A DNA stretch of 64,000 nucleotides, taken from positions 3,396,476 through 3,460,475 of the forward strand of contig NZ_SODP01000001.1 of NCBI RefSeq assembly GCF_004365355.1. The letters run 5' to 3'. The notes under the pieces were generated by a model that saw only the letters and a program-made list of their open reading frames with translations, was not told the DNA's origin and did no database searches. This document shows positions 9,517 through 17,644 of this stretch, one piece after another. A program made the position numbers and the translations under genes. The DNA comes from Kribbella pratensis (lineage in GTDB: Bacteria > Actinomycetota > Actinomycetes > Propionibacteriales > Kribbellaceae). Every line of letters begins with the position of its first letter. Within the stretch, counting starts at the first letter, position 1.

Positions 9517-10140
9517 ATGAGCAACGTCAGTTTTATCGGCATCGGCGGAATGGCCCGCGCAATAGCGACTCGCGCGGTCGCGGGCGGCAATTCGGTCGAG
9601 CTCGTCGGCCGCGACGCGGCCAAGGCCACGGCATTAGCGGCGGAGCTCGGCGGCGGGGCCACGGTGGGGACGTTCGGCGCCATCCCGGCAGGCGACATCG
9701 TCGTCCTCGCCGTGCCCTACGCGAGCGCCGTCGCGGTCGTCACCCAGTACGGCGATGCGCTGGCCGGCAAGGTCATCATCGACATCTCCAACACCTTCAA
9801 CGCCGACGCAACCGGGGTCGTCACGCCTGACGGCATGTCCGGAGCGCAGGAGATCGCCAAGGCCGCTCCGGCGAGCGCGCACGTCGTGAAGGCGTTCAAC
9901 ACCGTCTTCGGCCACGTGCTGGCGCAGGACCGCCCGTTGGACGTGCTCTTCGCCGGGGACGACTCCCAGGCCAAGGCCGACGTGTCGACGTTCATCGAGA
10001 GCCTCGGGCTGCGTCCGCTCGACATCGGCGGCCTGGAAATGGCCCGGTGGCTGGAAGGCGCCGGGCCGCTGCTGATGGGCCTGGCCCGCCACGGCGCGGG
10101 GACCTTCGACATCGCCCTCAGCATCGACGTACTCGGCTGA
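9517..10140 (+). CDS. NAD(P)-binding F420H2:NADP-reductase-like protein (copy 1)
   Basis: 207 residues forming a Rossmann domain of the NADPH-dependent F420 reductase (F420_oxidored) family: an N-terminal G-I-G-G-M-A loop, a GRDAAK segment at the end of beta 2 that would contact the 2'-phosphate of NADP, and the conserved VVKAFNT motif near residue 125. Members move hydride between F420 and NADP or act as related quinone/ferric reductases, so the real substrate is uncertain. The ATG lies divergent from lysR. A close paralogue sits at 11977-12600, sharing GGATxGTFGAxPAGDIV and the KAFNT region. Confidence 0.87.
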   Translation: MSNVSFIGIGGMARAIATRAVAGGNSVELVGRDAAKATALAAELGGGATVGTFGAIPAGDIVVLAVPYASAVAVVTQYGDALAGKVIIDISNTFNADATGVVTPDGMSGAQEIAKAAPASAHVVKAFNTVFGHVLAQDRPLDVLFAGDDSQAKADVSTFIESLGLRPLDIGGLEMARWLEGAGPLLMGLARHGAGTFDIALSIDVLG

Positions 10141-10180
10141 GCGCACCCAACCCCTTCACCTACCCACACAAGGACACAGC

Positions 10181-11116
10181 GTGCGCGTTTTCGTCGCCGG
10201 CGGGACCGGCCATTCCGGTTCGTACATCATTCCCGAGCTCGTCGCCGCCGGGCACGAGGTCACTGCCCTGGCCCGGTCGGACGCCGCCGCGACGGCGCTG
10301 TCCACGCTCGACGTGAAGGTACGTCTCGGCGACCTCCAGGATCTCGACGGGTTGAAAGAGGCGGCCGCGGACGCCGACGGCGTCATCCACGTGGCGCACC
10401 GGCAGGACCTGTTGTTCTCTGGCGGGATCGATGCCGTGGCGGCCGCGGAGGTCCCGATCATGCTCGCGTACGGCGAAGCGCTGGCGGGCACCGGAAAGCC
10501 GCTGGTCGCAGCGGGGAGCATCGGCTCGCCAGGGAACCTGGGCCGGCCGGCCACCGAGGACGACCCGGCCCTTCCGGTCGGCGACGAGCACAGGGGCACC
10601 CTGCGGGCTCGTAACGTCGTGGAGACCACCGTGATCGGCCTCGCGGAGCGTGGAGTGCGGGCATCGGTCGTGCGGCTTGCCAACATCGCACACAGCACGA
10701 CCGATCGTTCCGGCTTCCTCGTGCAGCTGATCGCGCTCGCGCAAGAGAATGGCTTCGCCGGCTACCCCGGGGACGGCGCGAACCTGTGGAACGCCGTACA
10801 CATCCGCGACACCGCCTCCCTGTTCCGGCTGGCGCTGGAGAAGGGGCCGGCCGGCAGGTACTGGCACGCGGTCGGAGACGGGGCCATCCCGCTCCGCGCG
10901 ATCGCCGAGGCCATCGGCAGCCGCCTGGGCCTGCCCGCCGTGAGCGTGCCCGTCGACGAGCTGGTGCTACCGGGGTACTTCGGATTCCTCGCGAACATCG
11001 TCACGCAGACCTACCCGGCCTCCAACCTCATCACTCGCCGAACCCTCGGCTGGGAACCCGCTCAGCCCGGCCTGCTCGCCGATCTGGACAACGGCCACTA
11101 CTTCTCCGCCGGCTGA
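10181..11116 (+). CDS. NAD(P)-dependent epimerase/dehydratase-like (extended/atypical SDR)
   Basis: 311 residues beginning with a Rossmann motif G-G-T-G-H-S-G, where His replaces the more usual Phe/Tyr, followed by a long C-terminal substrate domain. It resembles NmrA/epimerase-type short-chain dehydrogenases; a canonical YxxxK is not evident where expected, so catalysis may differ or it may be a redox sensor. GTG start at 10181, 40 bases after the F420-type reductase, same strand, probably one operon. Substrate unknown. Confidence 0.83.
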   Translation: MRVFVAGGTGHSGSYIIPELVAAGHEVTALARSDAAATALSTLDVKVRLGDLQDLDGLKEAAADADGVIHVAHRQDLLFSGGIDAVAAAEVPIMLAYGEALAGTGKPLVAAGSIGSPGNLGRPATEDDPALPVGDEHRGTLRARNVVETTVIGLAERGVRASVVRLANIAHSTTDRSGFLVQLIALAQENGFAGYPGDGANLWNAVHIRDTASLFRLALEKGPAGRYWHAVGDGAIPLRAIAEAIGSRLGLPAVSVPVDELVLPGYFGFLANIVTQTYPASNLITRRTLGWEPAQPGLLADLDNGHYFSAG

Positions 11117-11169
11117 GCGTATTTAACATCCGGGCTTTTCCGGGTCTAGATCAATTCAAGGGAGTAATC

Positions 11170-11904
11170 GTGGGAAAGCTCGATGGCAAGGTAGCTGTGA
11201 TCACCGGCGGATCAACCGGCATGGCGCTGGCCGGCGCCGAATTGTTCGTGGCCGAAGGAGCTCACGTCTTCATCATGGGGCGGCGGCAGGACGCGCTGGA
11301 CGACGCCGTCAAGCAAATCGGCCGGAACGTGACCGCAGTACAGGGCGATGCGGCCGACCTGGACGACCTCGACCGTCTGTACGACGCGGTCAAGAGGGAG
11401 AAGGGCTCGATCGACGTCCTCTGGGCAAGCGCCGGCATGGGCGAGCCGGGCAAGCTCGGCGAGATCACCGAGGAGCAGTTCCATGCCGCCTTCTGGCTGA
11501 ACGCTCGCGGGACGCTGTTCACGGTGCAGAAGGCCCTGCCGTTGATGAACGACGAGGGCTCGATCTTCATGACAGGGTCGAACGCCTCGCTCGGGGCCTT
11601 CCCCGGATGGAGTCTGTACGCCGGGAGCAAGGCCGTCCAGCAGGCCTGGGCCCGCGTGTGGCTCAACGAGTTGAAGGACAGGCGGATCCGGGTGAACGTA
11701 CTGACCCCCGGCCAGGTCGCGACTGCGAAGCAGGAGGAACTGTTCGACGAGGAAACGAAGGCCGCGTTCGAGTCGCTGATCCCGCGGGGAAAGATGGGCC
11801 GCCCTGAGGAGATCGCTGCGGTCGCGCTGTTCCTCGCCTCGGACGACTCGAGCTACGTGAACGGCCTGGAACTGGTCGCCGACGGCGGCACCACGGCGAT
11901 CTGA
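11170..11904 (+). CDS. Short-chain dehydrogenase/reductase (classical SDR)
   Basis: 244 residues, the usual classical SDR size. The cofactor motif is TGGSTGMA, so the last glycine of TGxxxGxG is Ala. The active-site Tyr and Lys are in YAGSK near residue 158, and the C-terminus has the typical YVNGLELVADGG. The GTG start has AAGGGAG upstream. The final ~143 bases of this gene recur in broken form at 14034-14176, showing that the locus was duplicated. It sits in a run of reductase genes probably controlled by the LysR regulator. Confidence 0.92.
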   Translation: MGKLDGKVAVITGGSTGMALAGAELFVAEGAHVFIMGRRQDALDDAVKQIGRNVTAVQGDAADLDDLDRLYDAVKREKGSIDVLWASAGMGEPGKLGEITEEQFHAAFWLNARGTLFTVQKALPLMNDEGSIFMTGSNASLGAFPGWSLYAGSKAVQQAWARVWLNELKDRRIRVNVLTPGQVATAKQEELFDEETKAAFESLIPRGKMGRPEEIAAVALFLASDDSSYVNGLELVADGGTTAI

Positions 11905-11976
11905 CTGAGAGCCCTTGGGTCTGACCCGGCACAACGAGACAAAGCACGATCAAGCACGAGGAAGAGCGGACACATC

Positions 11977-12600
11977 ATGAGCAGCATCAGCATCATCGGC
12001 ACGGGGAACATGGCCGCCACCATCGGCACCCTGGCCATCAAGGGCGGCAACACCGTCGAGGTGATCGGCCGCGACGCGGCCAAGTCCGCGGCGCTGGCCA
12101 AGTCGCTCGGCGGCGGCGCCACGGCCGGGACGTTCGGGGCGGTCCCAGCCGGCGACATCGTCATCCTCGCGGTGCTGTTCGACAGCGCCGTACCGGTCGT
12201 CCGCGAGTTCGGGGACGCGCTGGCCGGCAAGATCATCGTCGACATCACCAACCCCTTCGACGCCACCGGCACTGGGCTGGCCATCCCGCACGACACCTCC
12301 ATCGCGCAGATGGTGGCCGGGGCCGCGCCCGCGAGCACCCAGGTCGTGAAGGCGTTCAACACCCTGTTCCGCCACGTGCTCGCCCAAGGCGGCCCGGTGG
12401 ACGTATTCATGGCCGGCGACGATGCTGAGGCCAAGGCGAGCGTGTCAGCGTTCGTCGAAAGCCTCGGACTGCGCCCGCGGGACACGGGCGACCTGAGCAT
12501 GGCCCACTGGGTAGAGGGAGCGGGTGTGTTGACGATGGGCCTGGCCCGCCACGGCGTAGGCAACTTCGACTTCTCCCTCGGCATCAACAACCTCAGCTGA
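11977..12600 (+). CDS. NAD(P)-binding F420H2:NADP-reductase-like protein (copy 2)
   Basis: 207 residues, same length and domain as the 9517 gene: G-T-G-N-M-A dinucleotide loop, GRDAAK, and VVKAFNT. Nucleotide and protein similarity are high across the whole length, so this is a local duplicate rather than an independent acquisition. Preceded by a GAGGAAGAG-type ribosome site. Function as for copy 1: hydride transfer with NADP and possibly F420; retention of two copies suggests different partners or dosage. Confidence 0.87.
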   Translation: MSSISIIGTGNMAATIGTLAIKGGNTVEVIGRDAAKSAALAKSLGGGATAGTFGAVPAGDIVILAVLFDSAVPVVREFGDALAGKIIVDITNPFDATGTGLAIPHDTSIAQMVAGAAPASTQVVKAFNTLFRHVLAQGGPVDVFMAGDDAEAKASVSAFVESLGLRPRDTGDLSMAHWVEGAGVLTMGLARHGVGNFDFSLGINNLS

Positions 12601-12656
12601 GTTGGCCCATAAGCCCTTAGAAACAAGCTGCTTCGGCGCCCCGCTAACACACGCAG

Positions 12657-13349
12657 GTGCCGAACCAGCAGAGACCCACGGTGCGCCGGCTCACACTCGT
12701 CGCAGTACTCGCGCTAGCAGCCTGCGGCCAACAGGTCGACAACCCGAGCCCCAGCCCGACTCCAACGGTTGCCACCCTGACAGTCCCCCAGGCCACGAAG
12801 GCCGCGCTCACCCTCGCCGACCTGCCGAAAGGCTGGGACGGTGGTGTCGCGGTAGATCCAAGTCCGAGTGCAGGCGCCGGGACGACGCAGTACGAACCAG
12901 CAGACTGCGGAATCGTTGTCGGTGACCCACTGAGGGGCCTGAATGCGCCTGCTACCTCGGTCCGGGGGCAGTATTTCGTCCGACAACCTCTCCAGGGGAT
13001 CACCGAACTGATCTATTCCTGGCCGACTAGCCAACTGTCGATCGTCGGGAAGATCGCCGAGGCGCTGCCGCATTGCACGACCGTCAGCGGCACGATGTTG
13101 GTCCGGACCAAGTTGAGGATGACGGTCAAGGAGGTGCGGGTGCCGGGCCTGAAGGACGGCATCGCTCTACGCACCGAGCTGATCGACTCGGATACTCCCG
13201 ACCACACCTTCGTGCTTCACACCGCCACGGTGATACGCGGAGGTACTGTGCTCCGCATCTTTGGCGTCAGCGATACGTTTCCCACCGACGCTGCGTTTGC
13301 ACGACTCTTGACGAAGGCGGTGGCTCGGCTTGATGCCGCTGCGCACTAG
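12657..13349 (+). CDS. Putative lipoprotein, tandem paralogue 1
   Basis: 230 residues from a GTG at 12657; a second GTG at 12681 gives a tighter signal peptide. Either way the lipobox L-A-A-C places the lipidated Cys at residue 23 (or 15), followed by a Pro/Ser/Thr-rich linker. The mature domain begins with T-V-P-Q-A-T-K-A-A-L-T-L-A-D-L-P-K-G-W and has no family I recognise. The next gene encodes a clear paralogue and overlaps this one by 17-20 bases, so they are expressed together. A surface or cell-wall role is inferred from the signal alone. Confidence 0.75.
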   Translation: MPNQQRPTVRRLTLVAVLALAACGQQVDNPSPSPTPTVATLTVPQATKAALTLADLPKGWDGGVAVDPSPSAGAGTTQYEPADCGIVVGDPLRGLNAPATSVRGQYFVRQPLQGITELIYSWPTSQLSIVGKIAEALPHCTTVSGTMLVRTKLRMTVKEVRVPGLKDGIALRTELIDSDTPDHTFVLHTATVIRGGTVLRIFGVSDTFPTDAAFARLLTKAVARLDAAAH

Positions 13350-14031
13350 GCGCATTTCACTTGTAGTACGCCGGTTCGCAGTGGTCGGCGTGCTGTTGTT
13401 GAGCGCGTGCGCGCACCAGGCGGACGACACCACCCCGGCGCCGAGCGCACCGACGGTCGTTCCACTGACGGTGGCGCAGGCGTCGAAAGCGGCACTGACC
13501 GTCGCCGACCTGCCGAAGGGCTGGGAAGGTGGGGTGGCGTCGGATCGGACGCCGACGCTCGGACTGCCGATCACCTACGATCCGGCCGACTGCCAGCTGC
13601 TACGCGACCCGCTGCGTGATCGGAAGACACCTAGCACGACCGTCCGGGGACAGTACTTTCTCGGAGCGGACAGCCCGAGCGACGACAAGGTCGTGACCGA
13701 GGTGATCGCGTCGTGGCCGGCTTCGCAGCTTCCGCTGGTTCGGAACATCGTCGCCGTGCTACCGCGCTGTGCGACCTTCGGCGGGGCGCTGGAAGGCGAG
13801 ACGTTCAAGTCGTTCGCCCGCCAACTGCCGGTTCGCGGTTTGCGGGCCGGCATTGCGCCCCGATTCGGAGATCCGGCCGATCCGAAACTGACCTCCGAGA
13901 GCTACCGCGCGTACGCGGCCAGAGGCGGCACTCTGCTGACGCTCAGAGCCGAAAGCGACACCTTCCCGACCGACGCCGCGTTCGTCCAGTTCGTCAACAC
14001 CGCAGTCGGTCGGCTTGATGCTGTTGGTTAG
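13330..14031 (+). CDS. Putative lipoprotein, tandem paralogue 2
   Basis: 233 residues; TTG at 13330 or ATG at 13333. Lipobox L-S-A-C with Cys27 (or Cys26), then a Thr/Pro-rich linker. The mature part repeats the pattern of its neighbour: A-S-K-A-A-L-T-V-A-D-L-P-K-G-W, TVRGQYF, SDTFPTDAAF. It is therefore a tandem duplicate of the preceding gene. The start lies inside the end of that gene. Function unknown. Confidence 0.77.
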   Translation: MMPLRTRRISLVVRRFAVVGVLLLSACAHQADDTTPAPSAPTVVPLTVAQASKAALTVADLPKGWEGGVASDRTPTLGLPITYDPADCQLLRDPLRDRKTPSTTVRGQYFLGADSPSDDKVVTEVIASWPASQLPLVRNIVAVLPRCATFGGALEGETFKSFARQLPVRGLRAGIAPRFGDPADPKLTSESYRAYAARGGTLLTLRAESDTFPTDAAFVQFVNTAVGRLDAVG

Positions 14032-14033
14032 TT

Positions 14034-14176
14034 GCGGCGTTCGAGTCGCTGATCCCGGGGAAAAGATGGTCCGCCCTTAGGAGATCGCCGCGGTCGCGCT
14101 GTTGCTCGCCTCCGACGACTCGAGCTATGTGAACGGCCTGGAACTGCTCGCCGACGGCGGCACCACGGCGATCTGA
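14034..14176 (+). pseudogene. 3' fragment of a duplicated SDR gene
   Basis: About 143 bases align closely with the 3' end of the SDR gene at 11762-11904, from the codons for AAFESLIP through NGLELVADGGTTAI and the stop. Small indels around CCCGGGGAAAAGATGG shift the frame, so it cannot be translated as before. Weak similarity continues past the stop (TGGGTCT in both places). It begins three bases after the second lipoprotein stop. It is the scar of a duplication that also produced the paired reductases. Confidence 0.85.
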
Positions 14177-14226
14177 CCGTGACACCGATCTACTGGGTCT
14201 AACCGCAGTGTCGGGCGGTTGGGGAT

Positions 14227-14904
14227 TCAGGCTGGGGAGGCGGTGACGACGAGGTTGTCGCGATACCCGCCGGCGTTGCGGTCGTACGGACCGCCGCAGG
14301 TCACGATGTGCAGGAGTTCCTGACCGTCTCGATCGAACAGGTCGTCGATCGGAAGTGCTTTCTTGGCGATGTCTTCGACACGTTGGACGAGATACCGCTT
14401 CCTCGTTCCGTCACTGGACAGCACGATGATCGAGTCACCGTTGGCCAGCCGACGTAGCCGTGACAGCGGCCCGACGCCGTACTGCTTGCTGTCCACGTGC
14501 CCGCCTAGGACGACTGCGCCCCGGCCGCTGCCAGGGCTGGAGCCGAAGCGGTACCAGCCGATGACGGCCGGATCCGGCAGCAAGGCCATCTGTCCGTCGG
14601 GAGCCACCCCCACGGGTTGCACGGCAACATCGATGTGCACCGCGGAAACGATCAGCCGAGAAGGCACCGGTGCTGACGCCTGCCTGGTCGGCAGCGCAGC
14701 TGACTGACTGCGGATCTCACCGCCGGACGGTGTCGGCGGCCGCGATGCTCCAGTTGAGCCCGGAGGAGAGCTCGGTCGCGCAGTCGCGACCGCCGACGCT
14801 TGACTTTCGGAGGTCGTCGTTGGGGGTGAGGATCCGCAGCCGGCCTGGACAGTCAGGGCCAGTGCGGTCACCACGAGGGTGACCGCACGACGAAGACTGC
14901 TCAC
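14227..14904 (-). CDS. Class F-type sortase (secreted transpeptidase)
   Basis: 225 residues. An N-terminal hydrophobic segment and a Ser/Thr/Pro-rich stretch precede a sortase domain with His136 (GGHVD), Cys203 (VTCGG) and Arg215 (GGYRD), the catalytic triad of sortases. Actinobacterial class E/F enzymes of this length usually join surface proteins or act next to DUF4397 genes. The GTG start at 14904 overlaps the stop of the upstream DUF4397 gene (GTGA), so the two are coupled; the neighbour is the likely substrate or partner. A Cys follows the signal (Q-A-G-C), but the lipobox is poor. Confidence 0.9.
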   Translation of the reverse strand: MSSLRRAVTLVVTALALTVQAGCGSSPPTTTSESQASAVATARPSSPPGSTGASRPPTPSGGEIRSQSAALPTRQASAPVPSRLIVSAVHIDVAVQPVGVAPDGQMALLPDPAVIGWYRFGSSPGSGRGAVVLGGHVDSKQYGVGPLSRLRRLANGDSIIVLSSDGTRKRYLVQRVEDIAKKALPIDDLFDRDGQELLHIVTCGGPYDRNAGGYRDNLVVTASPA

Positions 14905-15734
14905 GGCAGGGAGCGTGCCCGAATTGCGACGGTCCCCGCTCCGATGATGACGAGGGCCCCTGCACCGAGCAGGGCGACCATCCACACCGGCCAGTCGGTC
15001 TGCTGTGCGGCCTGGCCGCCAGTGCCGCCCGGGACACCCGTGGGGTTCCCATGCAGGCCGGAGATCGTTTGAACGGCGAGCTTGAGGTTCTTGTCCTTCG
15101 CGCTGCCCCACGCGTAGACGATGGTGTTGACGCCTTCCTTCAGATTCACGTCGGCCGGGCCGATCGCGACAGTGGAAGTGCCAGCCAGCACGACGTCGGC
15201 CTTGACGGTGCCTGCGGGAACGTCGGCTTTCGCCTCCTCAGGGTTGGTCAGACCCTTGAACACAGGCTTGCCACCAGCCCGAATATCGACGGCGGGTGCA
15301 GCCGCGTCGTGGCGGACGGTGAGGCGAGCTTTGCCGGCCGCGAGCTTCGAGGTGTCGTTGACGTACGGCGTCAGGACGGGTTTCCCGTCGGCGCCGAGGT
15401 GCGCGACCACAGTGATGTTCGCGCCACCGGGCACGTTGACGTCGTTGGCCTGGATGACGGCCGCGCCGTTGGCACCGGCACCGGCCGCGGTCACCTTGAG
15501 GTCGTAGCTACCTTGAGGCAGGCTGACCGGATCGGTGAGGGTGCCGGGCTTGAAGTTCGTGAGCAGGGCCTTGCCATTTGCGTAGACATCGACAGTGGCT
15601 CCCGGTACGGCGTGCAGCACCGACACGTGGGCATCGGCCGTCGCGCGGGCTTGAGCGGACGTCGCGCCGGCCAACGGCAGGGCGGCGGTCAGCAACCCCG
15701 CACCCACCAGGGCAGCGATTCGGCGAACGGGCAT
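14901..15734 (-). CDS. DUF4397 surface protein with C-terminal membrane anchor
   Basis: 277 residues: signal peptide to about residue 30 (ending A-Q-A-R-A), tandem DUF4397-type beta domains containing V-S-V-L-H-A-V-P-G-A-T-V-D-V-Y, a Gly-rich linker, and a C-terminal hydrophobic helix followed by basic residues. No clear LPxTG is visible before the helix, so anchoring may be by the helix itself. GAGGAGGAAA precedes the ATG. It is co-transcribed with the sortase. The promoter region carries the 11-bp tandem repeat shared with qcrB and the sigma gene. Confidence 0.9.
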   Translation of the reverse strand: MPVRRIAALVGAGLLTAALPLAGATSAQARATADAHVSVLHAVPGATVDVYANGKALLTNFKPGTLTDPVSLPQGSYDLKVTAAGAGANGAAVIQANDVNVPGGANITVVAHLGADGKPVLTPYVNDTSKLAAGKARLTVRHDAAAPAVDIRAGGKPVFKGLTNPEEAKADVPAGTVKADVVLAGTSTVAIGPADVNLKEGVNTIVYAWGSAKDKNLKLAVQTISGLHGNPTGVPGGTGGQAAQQTDWPVWMVALLGAGALVIIGAGTVAIRARSLP

Positions 15735-15812
15735 CTGAGTTTCCTCCTCGGAGGTGGACTTCCTTACCCGTACTTCCGTCGCGGATCACCGATCGGATTC
15801 ACTGCCGCCGAA

Positions 15813-15834
15813 TAAGTTTTGCAGAAGTTCAGGA
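15813..15834 (-). promoter_or_regulatory. 11-bp tandem direct repeat, putative CarH/LitR-type operator (site 1)
   Basis: Plus strand reads TAAGTTTTGCA then GAAGTTCAGGA, two adjacent 11-mers. The first matches 11-mers at 17496 and 20082 (consensus GAACTTNTGCA). It lies 80-100 bases upstream of the DUF4397 ATG. Tandem 11-bp repeats are the known operator format of CarH/LitR-like MerR regulators, one of which is encoded at 17645-18526. Binding is inferred. Confidence 0.5.
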
Positions 15835-15852
15835 CTCGCGTCGCGAATGCGG

Positions 15853-17460
15853 TCACCCGTCGAGCTCAGGGCGCGCGGGTCCGTGCTGCGCCGCGGTCAG
15901 CTCGTCCGCTGCCGGCGGCTCGACGATGTCGGAGAAGTAGAAGCGCGACAGTGCAGCCCGGATCCGGTCGCGACGTCGATGCGGCCGGCGTACGCCGTTC
16001 TCGTCGGTGTCAGGCGGCGTCTGCAGCGGAAGCAGCCGTTCCCGCGCGGTCAACTCATAGGCTGCGAACCGCGACAGCGGCCGATGCTTCTCGGAATAGC
16101 CGCCGTCGGGCGAGCGGACGATGACGCCGGTCTCGAGGCCGTGCGTCAGCCGCTCGTAGTCGGCACGCTGGAGCGACAGCGCCCAGCGCCGGGCGATCCA
16201 GAATGCGATCACAGGTCCGATGAGGACGAGTACGCGACAGACCCAGGTGATGGTGTTGATCGACGAATGGAAGTGCGTGGCGATCAGATCGTTGCCGCTG
16301 TTCAGCCAGAGAACTCCGTAGAACGTGATCATGCCCACGCCGATCCCCGTCCGGGTCGGGACGTTCCGCGGCCGGTCCAGCAGGTGATGCTCACGCTTGT
16401 CGCCAGTCACCCACTGCTCGATAAAGGGGTACAGGGCAACGAACCCGATGAACAGCGGTGGCACCACCAGGGCCGGAAGGAAGATGTTCCAGCCGATCGT
16501 CACGGTGCCGAGATGGGACTCGATGCCAGGCATCAGCCGGACGGCCCCGTCGAGCCAGCCCATGTACCAGTCCGGTTGGGACCCTGCCGTCACCTCGGCC
16601 GGGTTGTACGGCCCGTACAGCCAGACCGGGTTGATCTGCATCAGCGCGCCCATCAGGGCGGTGATGCCGAAGACCACGAAGAAGAAGCCGCCCGCCTTCG
16701 CGACGTACACCGGGAAGAGCGGCAGGCCGACCACGTTCTTCTCGGTCCGGCCGGGTCCGGCGTACTGCGTGTGCTTGTGGTACACGACCAGGAACAGGTG
16801 CACGGTGACGAGGGCCAGGATGATCCCGGGGATCAGCAGCACGTGCACGGTGAAGAATCTCGAGACGAAGTCGTCGCCCGGGAACTCACCGCCGAAGATG
16901 AAGAAGCTGAGGTACGTGCCGACGACGGGCGCGGCGAGCACAAGGCCTTCGGTGATCCGTAACCCGGTGCCGGACAGCAGGTCGTCGGGCAGACCGTAGC
17001 CGATGAAGCCCTCGACGATGCCGAGGAACAGCATCCCGATACCGATCAGCCAGTTCAGCTCACGCGGCTTGCGGAACGCGCCGGTGAAGAAGATCCGGAG
17101 CAGGTGAACCATCATCGCGGCGATGAACAGCACCGCGGCCCAGTGGTGGATCTGCCGGACCAGCAGACCGCCGCGGACGTCGAACGAGATGTTCACGGTG
17201 GACTCGTACGCCTCGGACATGTGCAAGCCCTTGAGCAGGCTGTACGAGCCGTTGTACTGGACCTCGGCCATCGACGGCTTGAACCACAGGGTCAGGAAGA
17301 CGCCGCTGAGGATCAGGATGACGAAGCTGTAGAGCGCGACCTCGCCGAGCATGAAAGACCAGTGGTCGGGGAAAACCTTGCGCAGATTCTTGCGGCCGAG
17401 CTTTGCCAGTCCGAGACGCTCGTCGGCCCAAGCCACCGGTGGGGGTAGTTCGGCTGCCAC
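15853..17460 (-). CDS. qcrB: Cytochrome bc1 complex cytochrome b subunit, solitary copy
   Basis: About 535 residues in the actinobacterial long form: N-terminal cytochrome b with haem-ligand His residues in helices II and IV (IHHWAAVLF and FFTVHVLL...TVHLFL), the Qo-site PDWYMGW (a PEWY variant) and a C-terminal extension. It should oxidise menaquinol in the membrane. No qcrA, qcrC or ctaE is adjacent, so this is not the main qcrCAB operon. GTG at 17460 has GGAGG eight bases upstream; GTG 17469 is the longer alternative but overlaps that site. An 11-bp direct-repeat operator lies just upstream. Confidence 0.93.
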   Translation of the reverse strand: MAAELPPPVAWADERLGLAKLGRKNLRKVFPDHWSFMLGEVALYSFVILILSGVFLTLWFKPSMAEVQYNGSYSLLKGLHMSEAYESTVNISFDVRGGLLVRQIHHWAAVLFIAAMMVHLLRIFFTGAFRKPRELNWLIGIGMLFLGIVEGFIGYGLPDDLLSGTGLRITEGLVLAAPVVGTYLSFFIFGGEFPGDDFVSRFFTVHVLLIPGIILALVTVHLFLVVYHKHTQYAGPGRTEKNVVGLPLFPVYVAKAGGFFFVVFGITALMGALMQINPVWLYGPYNPAEVTAGSQPDWYMGWLDGAVRLMPGIESHLGTVTIGWNIFLPALVVPPLFIGFVALYPFIEQWVTGDKREHHLLDRPRNVPTRTGIGVGMITFYGVLWLNSGNDLIATHFHSSINTITWVCRVLVLIGPVIAFWIARRWALSLQRADYERLTHGLETGVIVRSPDGGYSEKHRPLSRFAAYELTARERLLPLQTPPDTDENGVRRPHRRRDRIRAALSRFYFSDIVEPPAADELTAAQHGPARPELDG

Positions 17461-17495
17461 GCTCGTCACCTCCAGGGTGTCTGCAACCCACGGTA

Positions 17496-17517
17496 GAACT
17501 TATGCAGAATCGATGCA
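17496..17517 (-). promoter_or_regulatory. 11-bp tandem direct repeat, putative CarH/LitR-type operator (site 2)
   Basis: Plus strand reads GAACTTATGCA followed directly by GAATCGATGCA, giving ATGCA twice with an exact 11-base period. It lies 36 bases upstream of the qcrB start. It matches site 3 (20082-20103) closely and site 1 partly. The neighbouring MerR gene is the obvious candidate for the binding protein. Confidence 0.58.
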
Positions 17518-17644
17518 AACAATCCGCCGACGTGATCCCGCACACAGGGCAAGGAAGGCCGTGACGCCTGGAACACTTGCTGTTCCGGTGCATGGCAGCA
17601 TTGTCGGCCGGCGGATCCCAAGCCCGGCCGTGAGCGACCGCTGC

